Shown: piece after piece, positions 1 to 8,836 of the stretch | How positions within the stretch are numbered: position 1 is the first letter of the stretch | Layout: each line of letters opens with the position of its first letter | Notes under the pieces: generated by a model | What the model was told of the DNA's origin: nothing | What the model saw: only the letters and a program-made list of their open reading frames with translations | Databases searched by the model: none | From: Armatimonadota bacterium | GTDB lineage: Bacteria > Armatimonadota > Chthonomonadetes > Chthonomonadales > Chthonomonadaceae | Length of the DNA stretch: 64,000 nt | Direction of reading: 5' to 3' | NCBI GenBank assembly: GCA_028871815.1 | Contig: JAGWMJ010000004.1 | Coordinates: 62,001 to 126,000, forward strand | Position numbers and translations under genes: made by a program

Positions 1-77
1 TCCACAGGCGTGAACATCGGGGCGATAACGCCGGTGAGAAACTCCGGGTGGTGCATGCGGTCGGCTACTTCGGGCAT
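1..77 (-). CDS. DapA-like (dihydrodipicolinate synthase family) protein, N-terminus only
   Basis: Reading the minus strand from an ATG at 77 gives about 25 residues running off the window edge. They end in GVIAPMFTPV, which resembles the first beta strand of the DapA/N-acetylneuraminate lyase family (typically a hydrophobic strand followed by TPF or TPV). It is divergent from lepA, sharing a 60-bp spacer. Only the first strand is visible, so the family call rests on one short motif; a second DapA-like gene lies at 35534-36412. Confidence 0.4.
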   Translation of the reverse strand, partial: MPEVADRMHHPEFLTGVIAPMFTPV

Positions 78-114
78 CGGCTCAATCCCTCGCCAGCGTG
101 CGCGGGCGGTATGC

Positions 115-120
115 TATACT
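115..120 (+). promoter_or_regulatory. possible -10 element of lepA
   Basis: TATACT lies 17 bp before the lepA ATG. I see no convincing -35 hexamer at 16-18 bp spacing. GAGGA at 121-125 could serve as ribosome binding site, although its 12-bp spacing is long. Confidence 0.3.
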
Positions 121-137
121 GAGGACCTAACGCTTCC

Positions 138-1949
138 ATGAGTCACAATTCTCCGCAGGCCGGTATCCGGAACTTTTGCATTATCGCGCACGTGGATCAT
201 GGCAAGTCCACTCTTGCCGACCGGCTTCTGGAGACGACCAACACCATTAGCCAGCGCGCTATGCAGGCGCAGATGCTGGATACGATGGATTTGGAGCGCG
301 AGCGCGGCATCACCATCAAGATGACTGCGGTACGGCTGCGTTATACCGCGCTTGACGGCCTGGAATACCAGTTCAACCTCATCGACACGCCGGGTCACGT
401 AGATTTTACGTATGAGGTTTCACGCTCTTTGGCAGCCTGCGAGGGTGCCCTGCTGGTTGTGGATGCCGCGCAGGGAGTTGAGGCGCAAACCCTCGCGAAC
501 GTGAATCTTGCGTATCAGCATCATCTAGCCCTTATTCCGGTCATCAACAAGATAGACCTGCCTGCCGCAGACCCGGAGCGCGTTCGGGAAGAGATCGAGA
601 ACGTGCTGACGCTCGACGCGTCCGATGCCATACTCGCCAGCGCCAAACAGGGTGTGGGAATCCCCGAGATCCTAGAAGCGATTGTGCACCGCATTCCGCC
701 TCCATCCGGGAATCCGGTTGCGCCCCTTCGCGCCCTGATCTTCGACAGCAAGTTCGATGCCTATCTGGGTGTCGTGTGCTACGTCCGTGTGGTCGATGGC
801 GCCCTGGAGACGGGACAGCGTATTCGCTTCGCCGCATCCGGCGCCGAGTTTGAGGTTGACGAGGTGGGAACGTTTGCTCCGGAGCGAGTGATCGGCCGGC
901 GCATCAATACCGGCGAGGTTGGCTTTGTGGCTGCCGGAGTCAAGACGATCGGCGATGCCCAGGTGGGTGACACGATCACGGAGGCCGGAAATCGCGACGT
1001 GCAGCCGCTGCCCGGCTACCGCACGGCAAAGCCCATGGTGTTTTGCGGCCTCTACCCCGTGGATGGCGCCGATTACCCAGACCTGAAGGAGGCGCTGCAG
1101 AGACTGCAGTTGAATGACGCTGCGCTCTCATTCGAGCCGGAAACTTCCGCCGCACTGGGTTTCGGCTATCGCTGCGGCTTCCTGGGACTTCTGCACATGG
1201 AGATTGTGCAGGAGCGGCTGGAGCGCGAGTTTGAGTTAGCGCTCATAGCAACATCGCCATCCGTGATCTACCGAATCTATCGCACCGATCAGAAGGTGCT
1301 GGAGATCGACAATCCGGCGCACTTTCCGAATCCCACCGGGATCACGCGGCTCGAGGAGCCGTTCGTGGCGGCGACGATACTGATGCCCAAGGAGTATGTG
1401 GGCACGATTATGGATCTTTGCCGCGATCGCCGCGGCGTATTCAAAAAGATGGAGTATCCCGCCACGGACCGCGTGATGTTGAGCTACGAACTCCCGATGG
1501 CCGAGATACTGATGGACTTCTTTGATCAACTGAAGTCGAGAACTCGCGGCTACGCCTCGTTTGATTATGAGCCGGCGGAGTATCTGGAATCGAACCTGGT
1601 GAAGATCGACATCCTGCTTAACGGGGAGCCCGTGGATGCGCTTTCGTTTATCACCCATCGTGACAAGGCGTACGGGCGCGGGCGGCAGTTTGCTGAGAAG
1701 TTGCGCGAGGTGGTGCCGCGCCAGCAGTTCGAGGTGCGGATACAGGCCGCAATCGGCGGCAAGGTGATAGCCGCCGAAACGGTCAAGCCCTTCCGCAAAA
1801 ACGTGATTGCAAAGTGTTACGGCGGTGACATTACGCGTAAGCGCAAGCTGATGGAGAAGCAGAAAGAGGGCAAGAAGCGGATGAAGCAGGTAGGCAGCAT
1901 CGAGATTCCGCAGGAGGCCTTCCTGAGTGTGCTGAAGATCGGCGGCTGA
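138..1949 (+). CDS. lepA: elongation factor 4 (LepA)
   Basis: This is a membrane-associated translational GTPase of 603 residues that acts on stalled or mistranslocated ribosomes. The GTPase motifs are clear: [13 protein letters not shown] (P loop, about residue 18), RGITIK (switch), DTPGHVDF and NKIDLP. These are followed by the EF-G-like domains and the LepA-specific C-terminus rich in Lys and Arg ([19 protein letters not shown]). The length matches the family (about 600). It is followed 25 bp later by asnS on the same strand, so co-transcription is likely. Nothing looks broken. Confidence 0.97.
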   Translation: MSHNSPQAGIRNFCIIAHVDHGKSTLADRLLETTNTISQRAMQAQMLDTMDLERERGITIKMTAVRLRYTALDGLEYQFNLIDTPGHVDFTYEVSRSLAACEGALLVVDAAQGVEAQTLANVNLAYQHHLALIPVINKIDLPAADPERVREEIENVLTLDASDAILASAKQGVGIPEILEAIVHRIPPPSGNPVAPLRALIFDSKFDAYLGVVCYVRVVDGALETGQRIRFAASGAEFEVDEVGTFAPERVIGRRINTGEVGFVAAGVKTIGDAQVGDTITEAGNRDVQPLPGYRTAKPMVFCGLYPVDGADYPDLKEALQRLQLNDAALSFEPETSAALGFGYRCGFLGLLHMEIVQERLEREFELALIATSPSVIYRIYRTDQKVLEIDNPAHFPNPTGITRLEEPFVAATILMPKEYVGTIMDLCRDRRGVFKKMEYPATDRVMLSYELPMAEILMDFFDQLKSRTRGYASFDYEPAEYLESNLVKIDILLNGEPVDALSFITHRDKAYGRGRQFAEKLREVVPRQQFEVRIQAAIGGKVIAAETVKPFRKNVIAKCYGGDITRKRKLMEKQKEGKKRMKQVGSIEIPQEAFLSVLKIGG

Positions 1950-1974
1950 CTGGCTGCGACCGTAAGAGAGAACG

Positions 1975-3372
1975 GTGATGATTCGCAAAAGTGAGACGAT
2001 CAGCGGCATCCTGAGTGCGCAGCCTGGAGCGATTGTAACGGCGCATGGGTGGGTGCGAACACGGCGCGACAGCAAAGATGTGAGCTTTGCGCAGTTGAGT
2101 GATGGCAGCACGGCGCGGCACCTGCAGGTGGTTTTCGAGCGCGGATTCGAGCAGCAGGAAGAGCTTCGGAGCCTCACCACCGGCGCAGCTGTTGTGGTTA
2201 CCGGTGAACTGGTGAACTCGCCATCCGGTGGCCAGCGAGTTGAGCTGCGCGCCTCTTCGCTGAGCGTGGTTGGGCCGGCCGACCCGACAACGTACCCGCT
2301 CCAGAAAAAAGGGCACACCATGGAGTTTCTGCGCGAGATTGCCCACCTGCGCACACGCTCCAACACCTTTGGCTCCGTATTTCGGGTTCGAAACGCGCTG
2401 GCCGCAGGTATCCACCGGTTTTTTCAGGATCGCGGTTTTTTGTACGTGCAGACGCCTATCATTTCAACTTCCGATTGCGAGGGCGCCGGCGCCATGTTCG
2501 GCGTTACCACCCTGGACCTTTTGAACGTTCCCCGCGAGGCCGGGGCCGGCTCGGTGGATTACGGTCGCGACTTTTTCGGTAAACCGGCGTGGCTCACCGT
2601 CAGCGGCCAGTTGGAGGCGGAGATTTTTGCGCTGGCCTTTACCAACGTCTACACTTTCGGGCCTACGTTCCGGGCGGAAAACTCCAACACTCCACGGCAC
2701 CTGGCCGAGTTCTGGATGATTGAGCCGGAGATGGCCTTTTGCGACCTGGATGGTGATGCCGAACTCGCGGAAGAGTGTCTGCGGTGGGTTCTGCAGTACG
2801 TGCTGGATTCGTGCCTGCCCGATCTGGAGTTCTTTGATCAGCGCATCTGCCCAGGTGTGCTGGACACCGTCCGCCACGTAGCCGAGTCGACATTCGAGCG
2901 CCTCACCTACACACAGGCTGTGGAGCTGCTGGCAGCCAGTGGCCGCAACTGGGAGTTTCCGGCCCATTGGGGCGCCGATCTGCAAAGTGAGCACGAGCGG
3001 TACCTCACCGAGGAGGTGTGCAAACGTCCGGTGATCGTTACCGATTATCCCAGGGAGATCAAGGCGTTTTACATGCGTGCCAACGACGATGGACGCACGG
3101 TGCGGGCCATGGATGTGCTGGCACCACGAATCGGCGAAATCATCGGCGGAAGCCAACGCGAGGAGCGGTATGACGTGCTTCTGGAGAAGATCCGGCAGGC
3201 AGGCCTGGACGAGCGGGCTTACTGGTGGTATCTGGAGCTCCGCAAGTACGGATCTGCGCCGCATGCCGGCTTTGGGTTGGGGTTTGAGCGGCTGATGCTC
3301 TATCTCACCGGAATGGCGAACATCCGGGACGTGATCCCGTTTCCACGGGCGCCCGGCTCCGCGGAGTTTTAG
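1975..3372 (+). CDS. asnS: asparaginyl-tRNA synthetase
   Basis: Class IIb aminoacyl-tRNA synthetase, 465 residues, charging tRNA-Asn in the cytoplasm. The N-terminal OB fold (about residues 15-110) is followed by the catalytic core. Motif 2 is [20 protein letters not shown] and motif 3 is [15 protein letters not shown], followed by IRDVIPFPR, which is typical of AsnS. The start is GTG at 1975 or ATG at 1978; the two overlap in GTGATG and both lie just after an AGAGAG purine tract. It ends 18 bp before the stop of the convergent peptidase gene. Confidence 0.95.
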   Translation: MMIRKSETISGILSAQPGAIVTAHGWVRTRRDSKDVSFAQLSDGSTARHLQVVFERGFEQQEELRSLTTGAAVVVTGELVNSPSGGQRVELRASSLSVVGPADPTTYPLQKKGHTMEFLREIAHLRTRSNTFGSVFRVRNALAAGIHRFFQDRGFLYVQTPIISTSDCEGAGAMFGVTTLDLLNVPREAGAGSVDYGRDFFGKPAWLTVSGQLEAEIFALAFTNVYTFGPTFRAENSNTPRHLAEFWMIEPEMAFCDLDGDAELAEECLRWVLQYVLDSCLPDLEFFDQRICPGVLDTVRHVAESTFERLTYTQAVELLAASGRNWEFPAHWGADLQSEHERYLTEEVCKRPVIVTDYPREIKAFYMRANDDGRTVRAMDVLAPRIGEIIGGSQREERYDVLLEKIRQAGLDERAYWWYLELRKYGSAPHAGFGLGFERLMLYLTGMANIRDVIPFPRAPGSAEF

Positions 3373-3390
3373 CCCGGGCCCGTCAGGCGA

Positions 3391-4707
3391 TCAGGCAAAC
3401 ATCCGCTCCACCTCGTCGGGTGCAATCGGCAGAGGCGGCCCAAGCCGCTGCAGGCCGGACTGCGTCACCAGGTAGTCATCCTCAAGGCGGATTCCAATGC
3501 GTTCCCGCGGCAGGTACAGCCCGGGTTCGATGGTTACCACGGCGCCTGGATAGAGGGCGTCGGTGCGAGCGCCCGGGTCGTGCACCTGCACGCCGAGGTG
3601 ATGGCAAATGCCATGTGGCAGAAACCTATCCAGTGTCTGTTTTTCGCCCGAGGCATTCTCTGCCCGGAGGCCCGATTCGCGGTAGAACTCCTTACACCGA
3701 TCCTCCAGGTCGAGAGGGCTGTCGATTCCGGCCACCGCACTCCCAACGACGCGCCGATGGGCCTCGGCGACGAGGCTGTACAACTCTCGCTGCCGCGGCG
3801 TAAAACGGCCCGAGATTGGCCATGTTCGCGTCACGTCGCCACAGTACCCGTGGAAGCGGGCGCCAATATCCAGAACAAGCAGGTCGCCGTCCTGCAGCGG
3901 CGCATCGTTCCTGTGGTAGTGGAGCACTGTGCCGTTTCGGCCACTGCCGACGATGGACGGAAAGGCCGGCCAGGCGTTGTGGCGCCGGTAGGTGGAGTAG
4001 ATCAGGCCATCCAGTTCGGCTTCATTGGATACGCTTTTGGCTGCAAGCTCCTGCACAACGGCCCGGTGCGCTTCACCGGTGATGGCCACCGCTCGCTCGA
4101 TCAGCGCAACTTCCGCGGATGACTTCAGCTTGCGCAGCTCCGTCAAGGTTGTGGTGGCGTCGCGCCAGCGAACCACCGGTGCGATTTCCGTAGTGCGGCG
4201 CATCATGGCGAATTCGCGTGTCAGGTTGGCGTGCGGACCGAAGGGCGTAACCGTGGCCAGCGTCTCATATTGAGCGGCCAGGGCCTGAAGCACGGCCCAG
4301 ATGGAGCTCGAGTCGAGCGAATGTTCAATGCCTGTAGCGGCGGACGCGGATTTACCCGGCGAGAGTTGCGGTCCGGTCCACTGCTCCGCTGCAGCGCTGG
4401 CGCCCGGTAGAAAGATGACCTCGCGGACGGCTGCCGGCAACTGCCTGCTCAGCTTGCGCGTATCGGCGCCGGCCGGCAATATCAAGAGCCACGTGTCGGG
4501 CGTGTCGACGCCTGTTAGGTACTCCATAACGCTATTCTGGAGCATACCCGGCAGTGCTCCATCCAGCGTCTCGTCTGCCGCCACACCACGGAAGACAGCC
4601 GGCCATGGCGCCACGGCGGTGCGCACCGCGTCGCGCCGCGCAGCGTATTCAGCCGGACGGATGCGTCCCGGTTCTTCCGTGTTTTTCTGCGCGGTCAAAG
4701 TCGCCAT
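3391..4707 (-). CDS. M24 family metallopeptidase, aminopeptidase P-like
   Basis: A 438-residue protein with an N-terminal creatinase-like domain (residues 1 to about 180) and a C-terminal pita-bread fold. The dinuclear metal ligands of the M24 family can be followed: LDIGARFHGYCGDVTRTWP (two Asp), HGICHHLGVQVHD (His), IEPGLYL (Glu) and RLEDDYLV (Glu). Aminopeptidase P removes an N-terminal residue preceding proline. There is no signal peptide, so it is probably cytoplasmic. The gene is convergent with asnS and monocistronic. Prolidase is a less likely alternative, because the N-terminal domain and length fit PepP better. Confidence 0.88.
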   Translation of the reverse strand: MATLTAQKNTEEPGRIRPAEYAARRDAVRTAVAPWPAVFRGVAADETLDGALPGMLQNSVMEYLTGVDTPDTWLLILPAGADTRKLSRQLPAAVREVIFLPGASAAAEQWTGPQLSPGKSASAATGIEHSLDSSSIWAVLQALAAQYETLATVTPFGPHANLTREFAMMRRTTEIAPVVRWRDATTTLTELRKLKSSAEVALIERAVAITGEAHRAVVQELAAKSVSNEAELDGLIYSTYRRHNAWPAFPSIVGSGRNGTVLHYHRNDAPLQDGDLLVLDIGARFHGYCGDVTRTWPISGRFTPRQRELYSLVAEAHRRVVGSAVAGIDSPLDLEDRCKEFYRESGLRAENASGEKQTLDRFLPHGICHHLGVQVHDPGARTDALYPGAVVTIEPGLYLPRERIGIRLEDDYLVTQSGLQRLGPPLPIAPDEVERMFA

Positions 4708-4794
4708 GCATCAATCTCCGGTCCGATTATACGGCGCAGTCGTATCGGCTTCCTGCTGTTCGGCGCGGATCGGTCCGCCGAAGCGACGCCCGCG

Positions 4795-4872
4795 CTGCTA
4801 TCGCGCTTGGCGCTGGGGTAGGCGTCCGCCAGATGGGACCAATGCGACATATAGGACATATAGGCCCAGACA
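4795..4872. repeat. 78-bp direct repeat, copy 1
   Basis: Identical by eye to 4973-5050. It begins CTGCTATCGCGCTTGG and ends in GGCCCAGACA. Its distal half contains three consecutive 9-mers: GACCAATGC, GACATATAG, GACATATAG. The sequences flanking the two copies differ, so the repeat has sharp boundaries. Confidence 0.9.
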
Positions 4873-4972
4873 CGCGTGGCCGGCAAGCGGAGTAGCGGCG
4901 CTTGGCTGTGCGCAATGCTCCGGTTCCGAACCGCACAAGGCCTATCTATAGCATTTCAGCAAGCGTCCTGCC

Positions 4973-5050
4973 CTGCTATCGCGCTTGGCGCTGGGGTAGG
5001 CGTCCGCCAGATGGGACCAATGCGACATATAGGACATATAGGCCCAGACA
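4973..5050. repeat. 78-bp direct repeat, copy 2
   Basis: Second copy of the element at 4795-4872, in the same orientation, 100 bp after the end of the first. No inverted termini or target-site duplication are visible, so it does not look like an insertion sequence. Confidence 0.9.
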
Positions 5051-5134
5051 GCCGTTTTCGGTCCCGCCTCAAGTGCGACCATCTCGTGCGGTTGTATTCC
5101 GACAAAGCTCTTTTACCTTTATTGTCCAAAAGCC

Positions 5135-5163
5135 TTGACGGCGCGAAAAAGGCGTTGTAGAAT
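5135..5163 (+). promoter_or_regulatory. sigma70-type promoter for the matrixin protease region
   Basis: TTGACG (5135-5140), a 17-bp spacer, then TAGAAT (5158-5163) is close to the housekeeping consensus. Transcription should begin near 5170 and run into the protease gene and the four open frames downstream of it. Confidence 0.65.
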
Positions 5164-5329
5164 AATTCACATAGTGGCAAGTAAACATACGGCGTGCGGC
5201 GCCTCCGATTTCAACCGACCAAAATGACGGGCGGCACAACCGCCGTACGCAACAGTCACTCTCTTCTCTGAGAACAACAGCCGAGCTGGATGGTTTTCGC
5301 CGGGACACCTGGAGTCCTGGTGCGCCACG

Positions 5330-6097
5330 GTGAGCGCCGGCGTACCAGCGCAGGTGCTCGTCGGCGCCACGATCAACTTCACGCTCCTGAACCCTGTCGG
5401 AGCTCCGATCAATCTCAGCACGAACAGCGCCTTGACCAATAGCTGCGGCCAGGCAATCGTAACAGCCAGCGGATCCGCCCAAGGCGTAGCGACGCTACAG
5501 GCATCCTGGACTGGCCCGGACGGTACGGTGTACACGCAAGCCGGCGACGCGTATTGCCTCACCGCAACAACTAAGGACAACAGCGGGCCCGACGGGGAAC
5601 TGTACCCACCGCTGACGGACCTTTGCGACGTCTGGTGGGCCTCAGAATCCAAATTCACCGCCGACATTGAGACCGCGCTGGAAAACTGGTATCTCAGCAC
5701 GTGGGGGGACTTCTACTATGTGAATGACTACGACCCGTGGAACATTCTGTACTTCGACCAATGCGACGACAAGCTGAACGCCTACGCCAACACTACAGTG
5801 TCGGGGGTCGACCAGCGGAGTGTGGAGGTCAACACGCTATGGCTCGATCCGTGCGCAACCGGGGGCGGTGACGGCTGCCTGGCTTTTTTTCCGCCGGCCA
5901 GCGCCCGTCACCATCTGGTAGAGCTGTTCGCCCACGAGACCGGGCACGCGCTGGGCCTCGCGCACACCACCTATCCGACCGATCGGGCGGCGCTCATGTG
6001 GCCCGACATCTCCAACTGGTTTCTCTGTGGTACGGATGGGCCCGAGCCGGACGAAACGATGGGCATGCAGGCGCTGTACGGGCAACCGTGCCCGTAA
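5330..6097 (+). CDS. matrixin-type (M10) zinc metalloprotease, apparently 5'-truncated
   Basis: Two parts are visible: an N-terminal Ig-like beta domain (to about residue 75) and a C-terminal protease domain with the metzincin zinc motif HETGHALGLAH, a Met-turn region (ALMWP) and the terminal helix DETMGMQALYG typical of M10. The GTG at 5330 is the first usable start. The frame is open from 5228, however, and the residues before 5330 (for example TVTLFSENNS) continue the Ig-like domain. No signal peptide is encoded, although such proteases are secreted. An in-frame GTG at 5174 is cut off by TGA at 5225. The gene has probably lost its 5' end or starts at a non-standard codon. The next gene starts 17 bp later. 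Confidence 0.75.
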   Translation: MSAGVPAQVLVGATINFTLLNPVGAPINLSTNSALTNSCGQAIVTASGSAQGVATLQASWTGPDGTVYTQAGDAYCLTATTKDNSGPDGELYPPLTDLCDVWWASESKFTADIETALENWYLSTWGDFYYVNDYDPWNILYFDQCDDKLNAYANTTVSGVDQRSVEVNTLWLDPCATGGGDGCLAFFPPASARHHLVELFAHETGHALGLAHTTYPTDRAALMWPDISNWFLCGTDGPEPDETMGMQALYGQPCP

Positions 6098-6114
6098 CCA
6101 AAAGGGGGACTCTG

Positions 6115-7263
6115 ATGAAGAAGAAGCAACACGCTGTCGTTACCCTTGTGACCGGCGTAGCCGCTGCATTGGTTGCGTACGCCGCCGCCGCGAACCAGCG
6201 GGTGGGCACCGTCACGCCGGCGCCACCGTGGCGCATCGCGGTGGCGTTCCAGCGGACCCCTACGGGCTGGCGGTATGCCGGTGCGGCGGCGTTGTCGCCG
6301 CACCGCGATTACGCCGGCCTGCCGGCCGGGCGCGTTGTCGCCGACAACCTGCTCGAGCCACGGCCCGCGCGAGCCGATTATGAGGTCTGGTTGGAACGCG
6401 AAGGCGCTACGGGTATTGTGGACTGCGACTCTCACACCGGCGAGTGCCGGGCGCTCGTGGCCGGTGCGCACTGGCAGCCCGATCCGTGGCACATCGACCA
6501 TCTGCTTGCCAGGCTGGCGCCAACCGTGGCCGGGCCGCCCCGGGCGGTCTCCCCGGCACTTAGTTCGGCCGAACTGCAGGCTCCGCCACTGAGTCTGGCG
6601 GAAGCCGTGTCGGACGCAGATGTGGTAGTTTCTGGGACGTTCGCAGCGCAGCTGTGCCAGCACCATGATCCGCGCGGATCCGGCTCGATCGACCAGAGTA
6701 CCGTATATCTCCTGGCAGTCGATACGGCTATGAAGGGCTTTACGCGACCGCCGCCGTGGGTAATGAAAGTATCGGTGCCCAACGGCGACCTGCCGTGGAC
6801 ATTTATCCGCAATTCTGGAGCGGGCAGGCTGTTCGTGGACATGCCCGAGCCTGCTTTGGGCCGCCGGTACGTGGCGTTTCTGGATCGGGTCGGCGGCGCC
6901 TACGCCATGATGGGCATGTACGATCGGCTGGGATACATTCCGGGCGGCCGGCCCGGAAGGGAAGGTCGCGACGCCGAGTTGGACGAATACATCGTCGCGG
7001 ACGCTGTCGAGGGCCTGGTGTTGGTGGAGCATGGGCTTGCCGTCGCCGCGCCGCTGCCGCAAGGGCGTGAGACTCTGCAGTGGCGATACGACATCGGGCC
7101 GCAACTACTCGGTCTACCGGTACAGTTTGCTTGCGAAAGGATTCGCGGTGCGGTGCGGGAGAACGCCGCAAAGGCGCGCGCACTCGACGCGGCCGCGCAG
7201 AACCATGTGCCCTCGGCGAGCGGTGCCAGCGGCGCGACCGGGATCCGCAAGCCGGGACGGTGA
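6115..7263 (+). CDS. secreted protein of unknown function
   Basis: A 382-residue protein beginning MKKKQHAVVTLVTGVAAAL, a clear Sec signal peptide (about 25 residues, cleavage near YAAAA). The ATG at 6115 is preceded by AAAAGGGGG at a good distance; the frame is open further upstream but overlaps the protease gene. I recognise no catalytic domain. It follows the protease by 17 bp and its stop overlaps the RHS fragment ATG by 1 bp (TGATG), so translational coupling is likely. Its role may be tied to the protease, but that is only inferred from position. Confidence 0.7.
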   Translation: MKKKQHAVVTLVTGVAAALVAYAAAANQRVGTVTPAPPWRIAVAFQRTPTGWRYAGAAALSPHRDYAGLPAGRVVADNLLEPRPARADYEVWLEREGATGIVDCDSHTGECRALVAGAHWQPDPWHIDHLLARLAPTVAGPPRAVSPALSSAELQAPPLSLAEAVSDADVVVSGTFAAQLCQHHDPRGSGSIDQSTVYLLAVDTAMKGFTRPPPWVMKVSVPNGDLPWTFIRNSGAGRLFVDMPEPALGRRYVAFLDRVGGAYAMMGMYDRLGYIPGGRPGREGRDAELDEYIVADAVEGLVLVEHGLAVAAPLPQGRETLQWRYDIGPQLLGLPVQFACERIRGAVRENAAKARALDAAAQNHVPSASGASGATGIRKPGR

Positions 7264-8093
7264 TGCGAGGCCGGCTCGCATCATGGCCGGAGGGTTCGAG
7301 CGCGCTCTCGGCCGACTACGGTGAAGACGGTCACCTGCTGAGCCTGGCCGTGGGCGGCACAACCGCCTACGAATATGGCTATGCCTTCGACGGTGGACGG
7401 CGCTGGAAGAAAGACATTTCAGCTGCCGTCTGGACCTGGTTCCCATGTGGCGTCGCCTGCAGCGCCGGTGACCTGGTGGAGCAGACGAGCGACCTCACGG
7501 GCCAGTCATGGTCAACCAGCGCGGTCTACCTCCGCGGCATGGGCTGCGGCTCATCCATCTACAGGCGCAACTCGGAATGGCACCTCTTCGACGCCGGCGG
7601 AACGGCCGGCGTCATCACCGATGGCTCCGCCAACGTACTCAGCAACAACCTGTACGACGCGTTCGGCGTATTGATGTATGTAAGCGGCTCGGCCGCCACG
7701 CAGTGGCGCTTCGAGGGCCGGTTCGTTGAGGAGGGGCTGGTGGCAAGCGCCGGGGGCCGTGCGGACGTGTTGGTGGCGAGGGGAGCGGGAATCGGTGACC
7801 AACATCGCAACTGCCGCGGACTTTCGCAAGGTGCATGTTACGCGTGTGAGATGGCTCGAATGGCAGGCAAGGTGGACCCGACCTTGGCGTGCCTCGTCGC
7901 GAACCTCCACTGCGGCTCATGCAGACTGCACCCCACCGCCGGCGGCGGTGGGCTGCCGTTCGACAAGCTCAGATGCATGGGCTGGTGCGCAGAAGAGTGC
8001 GCGAGAAAATATCCGGTCGGACCGGCGTCCCTGTATGCGTTGTGCGTTACTTGGTGCTTTTGGCGCGAATGCGGGGTAACCGGCGATGCATAG
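7263..8093 (+). CDS. RHS-repeat tip fragment with cysteine-rich C-terminal domain
   Basis: A 276-residue product. Residues 20 to about 160 read as the terminal part of an RHS/YD protein: YEYGYAFDGGRRWKKD, DLVEQTSDLTGQSW, YLRGMGCGSSIYRRN, then NNLYDAFGVLMYVSG and WRFEGRF. The usual large upstream RHS shell is absent. From about residue 185 the sequence changes to a tail with 12 cysteines, including CYAC, CGSC and CMGWCAEEC. This position corresponds to the variable toxin domain in RHS polymorphic toxins; the activity of this tail is unknown. It overlaps the preceding stop by 1 bp and is followed by a small unrelated gene and a second RHS tip. Confidence 0.65.
   Translation: MRGRLASWPEGSSALSADYGEDGHLLSLAVGGTTAYEYGYAFDGGRRWKKDISAAVWTWFPCGVACSAGDLVEQTSDLTGQSWSTSAVYLRGMGCGSSIYRRNSEWHLFDAGGTAGVITDGSANVLSNNLYDAFGVLMYVSGSAATQWRFEGRFVEEGLVASAGGRADVLVARGAGIGDQHRNCRGLSQGACYACEMARMAGKVDPTLACLVANLHCGSCRLHPTAGGGGLPFDKLRCMGWCAEECARKYPVGPASLYALCVTWCFWRECGVTGDA
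7450..7629 (+). repeat. 180-bp RHS duplication, copy 1
   Basis: Matches 8843-9022 at 170 of 180 positions by direct comparison, without gaps. Nine of the ten differences are synonymous in the RHS reading frame; the tenth is Val versus Leu. Confidence 0.9.
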
Positions 8094-8179
8094 ACGCCGA
8101 CACACCGAACATCGATCCCAAAATGGCGCGCGGTCACGCGGCTTGACCGCCGACTTCCACCGTCTGGGGGCTACACCGT

Positions 8180-8836
8180 ATGAAGCAACAATGCGACGTT
8201 TTCGCGTCGTTTGAACCGATTGACGACGGATTCCTTAGGCGCGACTGGACGGTCGCTCAGCTGCCAGCTTCCTGGCTGGCCGAGTCCACCGAGCTCGCCG
8301 TTCAGCGCACACAGGAGCCGGCTGCGCGGCTTGACGTTCCTGTGCCGGGTGCTGCGCATCGACTGAACTGGCTCGCCGATGCGCTTCCGTCTATGGCGGT
8401 CCGGTTTCCGTGCGAGACACCGCCGGAGGAGCGGATGCCCGCCGACGTGTTGGCCGCGGTCCGTGGCATCACGCTGCGGCTCTTCCCCGACGCGCGGCCG
8501 GAAGAGTTATCCGATTCTGCGATGCTTGAGAATCTGGGCTGGCCCGATGTGTTCGAGTTAACTGCGGACATCGGCCGCGTCAGCCAGAGCATGGTATTCC
8601 GCGACGAGGCGGCGCTGCGGCACGCGGAGGGCGCGCTGAGCGGCTTGCTTGTGCACGGCCCGCTTACGGGTCCGACGCCGGCTGTACGCACCGCGCGTAG
8701 CCGCAAATTCACGTGCTTGGTAAGCGAGGCCATACCATGCGTGGTTTCGGTGTTGGCGCTATGCATGCCCACACCCCTTGCCGTCGATCTCGGACCGGTG
8801 TGGGCGGCGCTCGCGGCCGGAATTCTGCTAACGTGA
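8180..8836 (+). CDS. uncharacterised protein with C-terminal membrane hairpin; candidate immunity protein
   Basis: A 218-residue product. The first 170 residues are soluble and acidic with no recognised family. The last 45 form two short hydrophobic stretches (EAIPCVVSVLALCM and GPVWAALAAGILLT), suggesting a membrane anchor. The ATG at 8180 follows a GGGGG tract. It lies between two RHS tips: 86 bp after the first, and with a 4-bp GTGA overlap into the second. In RHS loci this is the position of the gene protecting against the upstream toxin tail, so immunity is a reasonable inference from context only. Confidence 0.55.
   Translation: MKQQCDVFASFEPIDDGFLRRDWTVAQLPASWLAESTELAVQRTQEPAARLDVPVPGAAHRLNWLADALPSMAVRFPCETPPEERMPADVLAAVRGITLRLFPDARPEELSDSAMLENLGWPDVFELTADIGRVSQSMVFRDEAALRHAEGALSGLLVHGPLTGPTPAVRTARSRKFTCLVSEAIPCVVSVLALCMPTPLAVDLGPVWAALAAGILLT

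Larger units (their letters stand above)
4708..5134. other. intergenic region carrying two 78-bp direct repeats
   Basis: There is no credible gene here. The region holds two copies of a 78-bp direct repeat (listed separately) spaced 178 bp apart start to start. Short open frames across the repeats have no recognisable domain and are explained by the repeat's 9-nt periodicity. Confidence 0.6.

Noticed and set aside
1236-2366. Long minus-strand frame across the lepA-asnS junction
   Set aside because: Both plus-strand genes are fully conserved; nothing recognisable is encoded on the minus strand.
4795-5050. CRISPR array or insertion sequence at the 78-bp repeats
   Set aside because: Only two copies, long unit length, no regular spacers, no terminal inverted repeats and no transposase.
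5225-5227. In-frame TGA between GTG 5174 and the protease as a second selenocysteine codon
   Set aside because: The residues before it show no redox or metal motif, no Cys is expected there, and the upstream 17 codons do not look like a signal peptide. Gene truncation explains it better.
5971-7104. A 377-codon minus-strand open frame
   Set aside because: It is antisense to the protease and the secreted protein, both of which have signal or catalytic features; the composition is Arg/Pro-rich as in shadow frames.
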